64,000 bases of DNA from Rhizobiaceae bacterium (lineage in GTDB: Bacteria > Pseudomonadota > Alphaproteobacteria > Rhizobiales > Rhizobiaceae): positions 1-64,000 of the forward strand of contig JAMLJA010000012.1 in the NCBI GenBank assembly GCA_023953905.1, read 5' to 3'. Positions 28,441 through 37,094 of the stretch are shown one piece after another. A model generated the notes under the pieces. The model ran no database searches. It was given only the letters and a program-made list of their open reading frames with translations, and was not told where the DNA came from. Both the position numbers and the translations under genes were made by a program. How positions within the stretch are numbered: the first letter of the stretch is position 1; every line of letters begins with the position of its first letter.

Positions 28441-29381
28441 CGTCGCGCGCGGCAACGCTACCCGATCTACTTCTGCCACGCATTACTGCGCGTGAGGTCG
28501 CGCTATGGGCTGCCGCCGGAGCTCTGGTGGTGGCAGTCCATGCCACAGTCTATTTCAATGTGCCTGACTGGCATGTAGATGATGCGGCCGCGGAACAGCG
28601 CGCCACAGCTCTCATGATCGACCTTGCGCCCATGGCCGTCGCGCCGGACGCCGTCCCGAGTGAGATGGCGGAACTGGTCGATAGCCAGGAGTCACTATCC
28701 GAAATTCAACCGACGGAAACTGTTGCAGAAGAATCAGTCTTGCAGGAAGTGGTCGAGCAGACGCCGACGGAAGTCGAGCCGCTGAAGTCGGACATCCTCG
28801 ACGCCGAACCCCTCGCCCCTTCGGAAACGGCACAACGGCCTGAGGTCCAGACGGTCGCGCCTGAGATCATTGAACAGATAGTCTCGGAACTGCTGGAAGA
28901 TCCTCTGCCCGAGGTCGCGACCGCCCTGCCAACGCCTCGACCTGACACGGTCGAGCCAAAGCAAACTGCCAAGACACCCGTTCGAAAAGTAGAGAAAAAA
29001 GCGCCGCCGCCAAAATCCTCTGTCGCATCAAGGGCAAGTGCAAACGACGCGCCAAAAGCGGCGGCGCCCCGGCCAAAGGAAGGCTCCAAGGCGCGAGGCG
29101 AGTCGCCAGCACGGTGGCAGTCTCGCGTAAACGCCCATCTGAACCGGCATAAGCGCTACCCTGCCGGCGAACGGGACACCGGTCAGGCGGCGGTGCGCTT
29201 CAGCATCGATCCAACGGGTCGCGTCCTGGCCGCATCTCTTGCGCGATCCTCGGGCAACGGCGCGCTGGATCAGGCGGCGATAGAGATGGTCCGTCGCGCG
29301 TCCCCCGTTCCGCCACCGCCGCCCGCGATCGCGCGTTCACGGCTAACTCTCACCGTGCCTGTTCGGTTCAGCCGCCGCTGA
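28437..29381 (+). CDS. tonB: Energy transducer TonB
   Basis: 314 residues. It has an N-terminal anchor helix (about residues 19-42), then a long Pro/Glu-rich periplasmic spacer with KKAPPPK, and a C-terminal TonB domain with the INxxL-like HLNRHKRYP and QAAVRFSIDPTGRV motifs. It begins with GTG overlapping the exbD stop. It should power the heme receptor encoded 3.4 kb downstream. The gene is convergent with hmuV. Confidence 0.93.
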   Translation: MTSRAATLPDLLLPRITAREVALWAAAGALVVAVHATVYFNVPDWHVDDAAAEQRATALMIDLAPMAVAPDAVPSEMAELVDSQESLSEIQPTETVAEESVLQEVVEQTPTEVEPLKSDILDAEPLAPSETAQRPEVQTVAPEIIEQIVSELLEDPLPEVATALPTPRPDTVEPKQTAKTPVRKVEKKAPPPKSSVASRASANDAPKAAAPRPKEGSKARGESPARWQSRVNAHLNRHKRYPAGERDTGQAAVRFSIDPTGRVLAASLARSSGNGALDQAAIEMVRRASPVPPPPPAIARSRLTLTVPVRFSRR

Positions 29382-29411
29382 GGGTTCGGCCTGCATATAT
29401 TTAGCGCCGGA

Positions 29412-30212
29412 TCAGGCGGGTGGTCCTGAAATCGATTGCGGCAATACGAAGGGACCACCTTGCGCAGGCAGCGCGCCCACTCGCAACGGACACTCGAACA
29501 CCCGCTTCATCAGGGTGTCGGTGAGCACCTCGCTTGGAGAGCCCGATGCAGCCACGACACCACCGTTCATGACGATGACATTGTCAGCGTACATGGCAGT
29601 GAGGTTCAAATCGTGCAGGATCGCGATCACACCACCGCCTTGTTGCGCAAATGCCCGTGCAATATCCATGATGATGATCTGATGCTTGATGTCGAGACTT
29701 GATACGGGCTCATCGAGCAGCAGATAGCGCGGCGCGCCCTCAAGCACGGGCTCCCATATCTGGCAAAGCACGCGAGCGAGTTGCACCCGCTGCTGTTCGC
29801 CGCCCGACAGCTCCTGATAGAATCTGCCCGCAAAGCCGTCGAGATCGACCCTCGCAAGTGCGCGGTCGGGAAGATTGCGCTGTTCGGCAGCAGATACGCC
29901 GGATCGCCCCCCGGTCAATCCCAGTTTGACCACCTCATGCACTGTGAAGGGGAACGCCAGCGCGGCGTGCTGCGGAAGTACGGCTCGCATGGCAGCCGCC
30001 TCCCACGGCTTCAGCGCTTCAATGTCCCTGCCCGCGATAGTGATCCGTCCACGGTATGCCACATCCCCTGAGAGCGCGCGCATCAGGGTTGTCTTGCCCG
30101 AGCCGTTGGGGCCGACAATGGCGCAAAGCGTTCCCGGCCGTGCCTCGAAATCAACGCCATCCAGGATCAGCTTACGGCCGAGCGACACGGAAACGTTGTT
30201 TGCGACAATCAT
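29412..30212 (-). CDS. hmuV: Heme ABC transporter ATP-binding protein
   Basis: 266-residue ATPase. Walker A is GPNGSGKT at residues 34-41, the signature LSGGEQQ at 135-141 and Walker B YLLLDEP at 163-169. Its position directly after hmuU and the EPVLEGAPRYLLLD insertion identify it as HmuV rather than a generic iron transporter ATPase. Confidence 0.93.
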   Translation of the reverse strand: MIVANNVSVSLGRKLILDGVDFEARPGTLCAIVGPNGSGKTTLMRALSGDVAYRGRITIAGRDIEALKPWEAAAMRAVLPQHAALAFPFTVHEVVKLGLTGGRSGVSAAEQRNLPDRALARVDLDGFAGRFYQELSGGEQQRVQLARVLCQIWEPVLEGAPRYLLLDEPVSSLDIKHQIIIMDIARAFAQQGGGVIAILHDLNLTAMYADNVIVMNGGVVAASGSPSEVLTDTLMKRVFECPLRVGALPAQGGPFVLPQSISGPPA

Positions 30213-30222
30213 CGGGATGGCC

Positions 30223-31323
30223 TCACAGATCGATGACGCCGCGCCTTCGCAGCAATATCCAGAGAAAGAAGGGAGCTCCCACAGCCGCGGTCACGATGCC
30301 GATCGGCAGTTCCGCAGGCGCGACAATGGTCCTGCTGACGGCATCGGCTGCCATGAGCATAATTGCGCCTAGTAGTGCCGAGGCAGGCAGAAGGTACCGA
30401 TTGTCCGGACCTATGAAGAGCCGCAAAAGATGCGGAACCACGATGCCGACGAAACCTATGCCGCCGCTGATCGCCACGCAGGCACCTACCACCGCCGAAA
30501 CCATGACGATGGTAACATGCTTCAGCCGCTGGACGGGCACCCCGAGATGCGCCGCGGTGGCTTCACCAAGAGCCAGTGCATTGAGGCCTCTTGCCATGAA
30601 CGGCGCCGCAACAATGCCCAGCAGGATGATGGGCGAAGACGCCGCGACTTTCGGCCAGGTCGCCCCCGCCAATGAGCCAAGTTGCCAGAATGTGAGGTCG
30701 CGAAGCTGCCTGTCGTCGGCCACGAAGACGAGAACGCCAGTGAGCGCCATCGCAAGCGCCGACAGCGCAATACCGGCCAGCAACATGGTCGCAATGGAGG
30801 TGCGGCCCTGCCGGGTGGCGACGCGGTACAGGATCAGGGTGACGATCAGACTGCCGATGAAGGCAAACAAGGGCAGAGCGTAGATGCCCAGAACGGCGAC
30901 GACAGGTGCGAGCGACGTCCCGCCCAGCACTATGATCGACACGGCCCCGAGACCAGCACCAGCCGAGACGCCGACGAGACCCGGATCAGCCAGAGGATTG
31001 CGGAAGAGCCCCTGTAGAACGGCCCCGGAGATCGCCAGCCCCGAACCAACCAGAATGCCCATAAGGATGCGTGGCAACCTTATATCCTGAATGATCACCT
31101 GATCGCGTAGGGACAACGGTCCAGCCGCAGACCCACCGAACACCCAGTGACGCAAAACCGCATAGGCGGAAGCGTCAGCAGCGCCTGCCGTCAAACTCAG
31201 TGCTGCCGTCACGACAACACCCAGCGCGAGCAAGAGAATTACCAGCCGTGCAATCGGCGAACGATCGCCGTGCGACCTGCCCCGCATAACGCTTCCGGAA
31301 ATTGAATGCGTGTCGCTCACCAT
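30223..31323 (-). CDS. hmuU: Heme ABC transporter permease
   Basis: FecCD-family inner-membrane permease, about 366 residues. Family signs are RLPRILMGILVGSGLAISGA and the GVSAGAGLG segment, plus the GGIGFVGIVVPHLLRL motif that docks the ATPase. I chose the ATG at 31323, thirteen bases after the hmuT stop; a longer open frame reaches into hmuT. It is ten bases ahead of hmuV. Confidence 0.92.
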   Translation of the reverse strand: MVSDTHSISGSVMRGRSHGDRSPIARLVILLLALGVVVTAALSLTAGAADASAYAVLRHWVFGGSAAGPLSLRDQVIIQDIRLPRILMGILVGSGLAISGAVLQGLFRNPLADPGLVGVSAGAGLGAVSIIVLGGTSLAPVVAVLGIYALPLFAFIGSLIVTLILYRVATRQGRTSIATMLLAGIALSALAMALTGVLVFVADDRQLRDLTFWQLGSLAGATWPKVAASSPIILLGIVAAPFMARGLNALALGEATAAHLGVPVQRLKHVTIVMVSAVVGACVAISGGIGFVGIVVPHLLRLFIGPDNRYLLPASALLGAIMLMAADAVSRTIVAPAELPIGIVTAAVGAPFFLWILLRRRGVIDL

Positions 31324-31336
31324 CTCAGCGACCCTG

Positions 31337-32233
31337 TCAATCGGAAATCCGATCGCCATAGAGCCTTTCGGAGAGTTCCTTGACAGCATCCACCGTGCGC
31401 GGCCCAAACCCCAGCAGATAGGCGCCATCCATCTTGATCAGGTGCTTTTCGGCGCCCGCAGTTGTTGCGGCGATGGCCGGATTTGCGAACAGTTCATCGT
31501 CGCTGGCACCGTGCTCGCCAACGCGCGTCATCATCAAAATGAAATCGGGGTTCGCCTCGATCACAGCCTCGTCGGCCAGTTGCTTGTAGCCATCGACTCC
31601 TTCGATCGCGTTCGTCGCTCCAGCGAGTTCGATGATTCCGTTTGCCGCCGTATTGGCGCCCGCGGCCTGGATCTTTCCTCCCTGGGTGGACAGCACGAAA
31701 AGCACGCGCTTTTTCTCCTGGATAGCGGACGTGAGACGCACCACTTCCGAAAGCTTTCGCTCGACCTCGGAAGCCAGCATTTCGGCTCTGTCCGGCGCAC
31801 CGATTGCCATTCCCACTGCAAGAATGCGCGCAACGATTCCCGCACGATCCCAGTCTTCCTCGATCTCCACATAGGGAACGTCGGTCTTTTTGAGCACATC
31901 TACAGCTTCACGCGGACCACTGCCCTGCAGCGCCAGGATGCCGGTGGGATTAACCGACAGGACGCCTTCAGGTGAAAGCTGACGCATGTACCCGACATCT
32001 GGAAGTTCGAGTGCAGCTTCCGGGTATATGCTCGTCGAATCGCGCGCGACCAGCTTCCCTCCGTCGCCAAGAGCAAAGATGATCTCGGTGATGGCGCCGC
32101 CAATGGAGACGATCCGGCTTGAATTTGGCAGCACCGCCGTCTCTGTAGCGGTCGCCGACGCGGCAGAACCCACAGCAACGCTCGTGGCAAGGAACAGGAC
32201 ACGCAGACCACGCGCCGAAAAACGTTGCAACAT
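31337..32233 (-). CDS. hmuT: Heme ABC transporter substrate-binding protein
   Basis: Periplasmic heme-binding protein, 298 residues, with a signal peptide ending near SATATE. The mature part begins SSRIVSIGGAITEIIFALG and has the DSTSIYPEAA segment whose Tyr is a heme ligand in HmuT/ShuT proteins. It leads hmuTUV; hemP is just upstream on the same strand. Confidence 0.92.
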   Translation of the reverse strand: MLQRFSARGLRVLFLATSVAVGSAASATATETAVLPNSSRIVSIGGAITEIIFALGDGGKLVARDSTSIYPEAALELPDVGYMRQLSPEGVLSVNPTGILALQGSGPREAVDVLKKTDVPYVEIEEDWDRAGIVARILAVGMAIGAPDRAEMLASEVERKLSEVVRLTSAIQEKKRVLFVLSTQGGKIQAAGANTAANGIIELAGATNAIEGVDGYKQLADEAVIEANPDFILMMTRVGEHGASDDELFANPAIAATTAGAEKHLIKMDGAYLLGFGPRTVDAVKELSERLYGDRISD

Positions 32234-32329
32234 CCTACTACTTTCAAGAACGCGCCCGACAGAACCAGAACGCGTAGTGTTGACCAGTCAGACAGCCAGC
32301 GCATGCACGCCGACTGAAACCTGATTGTC

Positions 32330-32542
32330 CTACTTATTGAGGATCAGCTTGCCTTGGCGCGTGATCTTGAGCCGGTAGAGCGACTCCCCATGCGCGATGC
32401 CAATCTCATACTCGCCATTTTGGAACAGCGATTCACTGGCCAGCGTGCGTACCGACGGAGTGCTCATGGAAGGTCTGTAGGAGACCTCTCCCAAAGGTCT
32501 CGAATAGCGAAAATTGAAGCTCTTGGGATTGTGAGTGTTCAT
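32330..32542 (-). CDS. hmuP: HemP/HmuP-family small regulator
   Basis: 70-residue protein with the HemP signature near its C-terminus: LFQNGEYEIGIAHGESLYRL then ITRQGKLILNK. In rhizobia HmuP is a co-activator needed with Irr for expression of the heme receptor gene. The start at 32542 has GGAG just before it; longer in-frame starts exist. It is divergent from the receptor gene and upstream of hmuTUV. Confidence 0.9.
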   Translation of the reverse strand: MNTHNPKSFNFRYSRPLGEVSYRPSMSTPSVRTLASESLFQNGEYEIGIAHGESLYRLKITRQGKLILNK

Positions 32543-32611
32543 TTCTCCGTCCTTTCCGCAGCGCCCAGTGCACCGCTTTTCGCCGCCCTGCTGAATCGTC
32601 AATCGATTTCT

Positions 32612-32626
32612 TGACTCTAAATATCA
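32612..32626. promoter_or_regulatory. Iron-responsive operator-like site between hmuP and the heme receptor
   Basis: TGA, nine bases (AT-rich), TCA, matching the RirA IRO core. It lies about 70 bases upstream of hmuP and about 125 upstream of the receptor gene, so it could serve both divergent promoters. Confidence 0.5.
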
Positions 32627-32752
32627 GCTTTAATAGTGAGTGCAATACCGGAGTGAACGAGTCAACATTTTTAGCATCGTGCTCCGCGCAGCTATCGATC
32701 GAATCGCAATGTCGTGCTTCGGCATTGCGGACATTTTTCAGGAGTGGGATTT

Positions 32753-34915
32753 ATGGGGTCACGGGCTCGCCTTGAAGGTATGACAAGTCTGCTTTTGGCA
32801 GGCGTCGCTGGCACGGTTCTGGCCGCTTCGCCGGCAATCGCTCAAAACATTTCCGGCCCACAGACGGCAAAGGAAGACAATGTCTCGGTGCCGGACGATG
32901 GCACCGTCACAGTACTCGATGAGATTCTTGTCAGCAGCCGCACGGGAGACACGTCCATAGAGACGCTCGGTTCGGCCAGCCATGTCGATCAGGAGCAGAT
33001 CGAGCGCCGGATGTCGTCCACGCCCTCCGATGTCCTCTTCGGCGTGCCAGGCGTCACCGTCAATGCCGATGCGAGGAAGCTGAGCTCCAGCGTCAATATT
33101 CGAGGGCTTCAGGATTTTGGCCGTGTAGCGGTCATCGTCGACGGCGCACGTCAGAACTTCCAACGCTCCGATCATGGTCCGCAGTCGACTTTCTGGATCG
33201 ATCCCGAGCTCATTCAGTCAGTGGACGTGGTTCGAGGACCGGTCTCCAACACCTTTGGGTCAGGCGCCATTGGCGGTATTGTCTTCTTTGATACAAAAGA
33301 TCCCGAAGATTTCCTCAAGCCGGACGAGCACTGGGCTGTCTCCTCGACCGCCATGTACGACAGCGCTGGCGACGGATTAACGACCAGCGCCACCGGCGCA
33401 TACCGCTTCAACGATTCGCTGAGTGTGCTTGGCAATGTCGTCTATCGAGATTATGGCGACTATGAAGCGGGTAGCGGCGCCGGTCGTGTCCCCGGCACCG
33501 GCTTCGATGTCCTGAGCGGTATGCTCAAGGCGACAATCCGGCCGACGGAAAACAGCGAACTGAAGCTTGGCTGGATCGGCAGCGACGACGGCTGGAGTGA
33601 AATCAGTGGCGGTCAGCCCGCCTACAATCTCGACCTCCAACAGAATACCTTCACCGGTCGCTACAACATTACAGATGACGCCAGAAGCTGGCTCGACCTG
33701 CACGTCAACGTGTCCCACAACGCGACCGAGATGGAGCAGACCAGCCTTGTACCGCTTGGCGGAAGGTTCGATCCGGTAACCGGCCAGCCAATGGTTCTGC
33801 CGGCGGGTGCAAAAGCAAATTACGACATCGGCACCACGGCAATCGATCTCTGGAACACCTCCCGGTTCCAGACGGGTGAGCTCCAGCATGAACTGACCTA
33901 TGGGGCCGACTGGGTAGGCGACAAGGTGGATACCACCGGCACTGCCGGGGGCGATGCATTCTACACACCGTCAGGCGACCGTACCGTGTGGGGCGCTTAC
34001 ATCCAGGACAAGGTCACCTGGAACTGGCTGGAGGTGGTTGGCGGACTTCGATACGACGACTACAAACTTGACGGTGACGACACAGATGCATCCGGCGACC
34101 ATCTCTCGCCGCGCATTTCGGTTGGCATCTCACCATTCACATCCGCCGGTCTGCAAGGTCTCCAGTTCTTCGGCACCTATGCAGAGGGCTATCGCTCACC
34201 GTCATTGTCGGAGACGCTTATCAGTGGATTGCATCCGGCCGGAGTGAGCTTTCCATTTCTGCCCAATCCCAACCTCAATCCGGAAACAGGTAAGACATGG
34301 GAGTTCGGCGTCAATTACCGCGCCGATAGCGTATTTGCCGCAGGCGATGCCCTGCGCGTCAAAGCCGCCTATTTCAACAATGACGTCGATGACTACATCG
34401 ATGGCGTAACGCTCTCGGCCTATGATCCGACAAGCGGATGCTATCGCAGCGGCTCAATCCCGATCTGTTTCCAGTATCAAAACTTTGCCCGAGCCAAGAT
34501 CGAGGGATTCGAGCTCGAAAGCCTCTACGACGCGGCATGGGGCTTTGCCGGTCTGTCCGTCTCGCTCATCGACGGCCACACGGTCTCCTATGACGGCGAG
34601 CGCGCAGATCTCGCGACCACGCCGGCATCCCAGGTGACCGCTCAGCTCGGCTTCCGATTCCTTGAGGATCGCCTGACGGTGGGCGGCGAAGTCCAATACA
34701 ATGGAAAGCCAAAGGGAAGTCAGTACGCCGACGACTACACTTTGGTGAATGCCTTTGCGTCTTACCGGCACAACGACAATCTCAAGTTCGATCTGCGGGT
34801 CGACAATATTCTGGACGAGAAATACGTGAACCCGCTGAACGCGACGAGCGCTGAATCCCTTTACGAGCCCGGCGTCTCGGTCAAGGTCGCCGCGAGATTG
34901 CGGTTCGGAGGCTGA
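32753..34915 (+). CDS. hmuR: TonB-dependent heme/hemoglobin receptor
   Basis: Outer-membrane receptor, about 720 residues, with signal peptide (to PAIAQ), plug domain (IRGLQDFGRVAVIVDGARQ) and beta-barrel. The heme-receptor motif pair is visible as YRSPSLSETL and NPNLNPET with a His (GLHPAG) between them, the FRAP/NPNL arrangement of heme transporters. GGAG lies upstream of the ATG. Expected regulation is by iron through the nearby IRO and HmuP. Confidence 0.92.
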   Translation: MGSRARLEGMTSLLLAGVAGTVLAASPAIAQNISGPQTAKEDNVSVPDDGTVTVLDEILVSSRTGDTSIETLGSASHVDQEQIERRMSSTPSDVLFGVPGVTVNADARKLSSSVNIRGLQDFGRVAVIVDGARQNFQRSDHGPQSTFWIDPELIQSVDVVRGPVSNTFGSGAIGGIVFFDTKDPEDFLKPDEHWAVSSTAMYDSAGDGLTTSATGAYRFNDSLSVLGNVVYRDYGDYEAGSGAGRVPGTGFDVLSGMLKATIRPTENSELKLGWIGSDDGWSEISGGQPAYNLDLQQNTFTGRYNITDDARSWLDLHVNVSHNATEMEQTSLVPLGGRFDPVTGQPMVLPAGAKANYDIGTTAIDLWNTSRFQTGELQHELTYGADWVGDKVDTTGTAGGDAFYTPSGDRTVWGAYIQDKVTWNWLEVVGGLRYDDYKLDGDDTDASGDHLSPRISVGISPFTSAGLQGLQFFGTYAEGYRSPSLSETLISGLHPAGVSFPFLPNPNLNPETGKTWEFGVNYRADSVFAAGDALRVKAAYFNNDVDDYIDGVTLSAYDPTSGCYRSGSIPICFQYQNFARAKIEGFELESLYDAAWGFAGLSVSLIDGHTVSYDGERADLATTPASQVTAQLGFRFLEDRLTVGGEVQYNGKPKGSQYADDYTLVNAFASYRHNDNLKFDLRVDNILDEKYVNPLNATSAESLYEPGVSVKVAARLRFGG

Positions 34916-34919
34916 CCTG

Positions 34920-35339
34920 ATGCGGCAGATGATAATTGCCACGCTTGTCGCGAGTGCTTCGCTTTCGCCCGCACATTCTCAGGAAGATCCGCCGGCCCTC
35001 GCCCTCGAACTCAACGCCGTGCAGCCCTCCCAAAAGGGCTGCCGACTGACCTTTGTGGTGAAGAACGGATTGGGAACCGAGTTATCGCGCGCAGCATTTG
35101 AAGTGGCCTTGTTCAACGATCTTGGTGTCGTTGATCGGCTGACGGTGCTCGATTTCAGGGATCTACCTTCAGGAAAAACGAAAGTTGCACGCTTCGAACT
35201 CGCGGGTACTGACTGTTCGAAAGTCACGCGTGTTCTGATAAACGGCGCGACCGATTGCAAGGGCGACGGCGTGGCGACGGATGCCTGCATGAGCCAGCTG
35301 CGCACAACGGCAAAGGCCAAGATCGAATTTGGGCTGTAG
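34920..35339 (+). CDS. Secreted protein of unknown function linked to the heme receptor
   Basis: 139 residues with a signal peptide (cleavage near SPAHSQ) and four Cys in the mature part that could form disulfides. A strong GGAGG lies eight bases upstream, within the end of the receptor gene, and the start is only four bases after the receptor stop. The C-terminal part has an immunoglobulin-like beta pattern. It should be co-transcribed with the receptor and act in the periplasm. I do not recognise the family. Confidence 0.75.
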   Translation: MRQMIIATLVASASLSPAHSQEDPPALALELNAVQPSQKGCRLTFVVKNGLGTELSRAAFEVALFNDLGVVDRLTVLDFRDLPSGKTKVARFELAGTDCSKVTRVLINGATDCKGDGVATDACMSQLRTTAKAKIEFGL

Positions 35340-35489
35340 CCATATCCCAGCACGCAGCACATCCAACCACCACCGGTTGGACCCAAGTCGGACAAAGGCA
35401 CCCTTTCGGCACCCGTTACACTATCCGGCAATCAGTCGGGCCGCATTGGCCCAACTGTTGGTCATGTTTACCGCTGAAAGGCCTAGAAA

Positions 35490-35750
35490 ATGAACGCATT
35501 GTGCGAATTCCATCGCATTGCCGCCTCTCGTGGCGAGGGTCTTCTTCCAGAGCTTCTTCAACTTATCGCGCGAGAGCGCACGCCGACCGTTATCACGGAA
35601 CTTGACGCGTATCGCCCTGGTGCATGCATCCAAGCAGGGCCACATCCAACTGGAGATCATACCCTTGCTGGAGCAGCAAACCTCATTCTGTTCGCCACGG
35701 AGGCAAGCAAGCGGGCGGATGCTGCGGCACTCCGTGCAAAGGTCGGCTGA
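35490..35750 (+). CDS. Small hypothetical protein
   Basis: 86 residues, soluble, without recognisable domains. A GAAAGG lies about ten bases before the ATG. Its stop codon is inside a palindromic terminator shared with the convergent Fsr-like gene, which supports it as a real gene. Third-position GC is lower than in neighbouring genes, so it could also be a decayed or recently acquired gene. Confidence 0.4.
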   Translation: MNALCEFHRIAASRGEGLLPELLQLIARERTPTVITELDAYRPGACIQAGPHPTGDHTLAGAANLILFATEASKRADAAALRAKVG

Positions 35751-35770
35751 ACCCGCGAGCCGGGTTCAGC
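35746..35770. terminator. Bidirectional hairpin between convergent genes
   Basis: Perfect 10-bp stem GCTGAACCCG/CGGGTTCAGC with a five-base loop. The stop codons of both flanking genes lie within the two arms. No long T run follows on either strand. Confidence 0.55.
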
Positions 35771-36989
35771 GTGCGTCGCGCCCTTTGGGCAGGAAGATCG
35801 TCAGCAGCCCAAGCAGCGGCAGATACGAACACATGCGGTAGACGAAATCGATACCGTGCTTGTCGGCAAGAAGTCCAAGAACCGCAGCCGCAATGCCGCC
35901 GATTCCAAATGCGAATCCGAAGAATATGCCAGCGACCATGCCTACTCTGCCGGGCAACAGTTCCTGTGCAAAAACAACGATCGCCGGGAACGCCGACGCC
36001 ATGATGACGCCGATGAAGAAGCTCAGAACCGCCGTCCAGATCAGGCTGTCGACATAAGGCAGGGCAAGCGTGAAGGGCAACGTTCCAAGGATTGAGAACC
36101 AGATCACGAACTTTGCACCGAAACGGTCGCCAATCGGACCGCCAATCACGGTGCCAAGCGCCGCGGCGAACAGAAAAACGAACAGAAGAAGTTGCGAATT
36201 CTGAACCGATACGCCGAATTTCTGGATCACATAGAAGGTGTAGTAGCTGCTGATGCTTGCCATATATGCGTTCTTGCTGAAGGTGAGCGCCACCAGCACG
36301 CACAATGCAACGATAAGCCTCTGTCGTGAGAGCGCTTGCATGCCTGAGGCAGCGCGTTTCGTCACGATCACGCGATTTCGACTGTACCAGCCGCCGATCC
36401 AGTATAACAGACCAACGCCACCCAGCGCCAAGAGCGAGAACCAGGCCACACTGGTCTGGCCACCTTTCACCACGATGAAGGCTGCAAGCAGCGGCCCAAG
36501 CGATTGCCCGAAATTGCCGCCAACCTGAAACAGTGATTGCGCGAGGCCGAAGCGCCCACCTGACGCAAGCCGCGCCACACGCGATGCTTCTGGATGAAAT
36601 ATCGAAGAACCGATGCCAATAAAGGCCGAGCCCAGCAAAAGCATCGCGTATTGGGTCGAGTACGCAATCAGCAATGTGCCAACCAGCGTCGAGCCCATCC
36701 CAGCTGCCAGCGAATATGGCATTGGCCGCTTGTCAGTGTAGATGCCGACGAGTGGTTGCAGGACAGAAGCAGTGACCTGAAAAGTCAGCGTCAGCATTCC
36801 GATCTGCCAGAAGTCGAGCCGGTAGCCGTCCTTGAGCATCGGATAGATAGCGGCAAGCAGCGATTGCATGATGTCGTTGATCATGTGGCTGACGCTGATC
36901 GCAAAGATCACCGCCATCGCAGTAGTCGCCGCGACGCTGGGCGTACTCGTAGCGGAACCTGATCCGCCAGAAGCTGTGGTGTCGGTCAA
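35766..36989 (-). CDS. Fosmidomycin-resistance-type MFS exporter (Fsr-like)
   Basis: Major-facilitator exporter of 407 residues, close to the 406 of E. coli Fsr. Family signs are SVSHMINDIMQSLLAAIYP in the first helix, and FIGIGSSIFHPEASRVAR. I chose a TTG start at 36989 because a perfect GGAGG lies five bases upstream and the length then matches Fsr; upstream in-frame ATGs add a basic tail overlapping the divergent regulator. It is likely controlled by that AraC-type regulator. Confidence 0.85.
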   Translation of the reverse strand: MTDTTASGGSGSATSTPSVAATTAMAVIFAISVSHMINDIMQSLLAAIYPMLKDGYRLDFWQIGMLTLTFQVTASVLQPLVGIYTDKRPMPYSLAAGMGSTLVGTLLIAYSTQYAMLLLGSAFIGIGSSIFHPEASRVARLASGGRFGLAQSLFQVGGNFGQSLGPLLAAFIVVKGGQTSVAWFSLLALGGVGLLYWIGGWYSRNRVIVTKRAASGMQALSRQRLIVALCVLVALTFSKNAYMASISSYYTFYVIQKFGVSVQNSQLLLFVFLFAAALGTVIGGPIGDRFGAKFVIWFSILGTLPFTLALPYVDSLIWTAVLSFFIGVIMASAFPAIVVFAQELLPGRVGMVAGIFFGFAFGIGGIAAAVLGLLADKHGIDFVYRMCSYLPLLGLLTIFLPKGRDAR

Positions 36990-37094
36990 AAGAACCTCCG
37001 AATGCAAGCGCTTTGGCGCCAGCATCAGCCCTATACTCTTCTTGCGAGCTTCCTTCCTTCGTGGTTTGGTCCATTTCTTACGCGAGTGGGCCAA

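Noticed and set aside
35421..35660. Minus-strand frame opposite the small 86-residue gene
   Set aside because: It has no ribosome-binding site and its stop and start do not fit the shared terminator, unlike the plus-strand frame.
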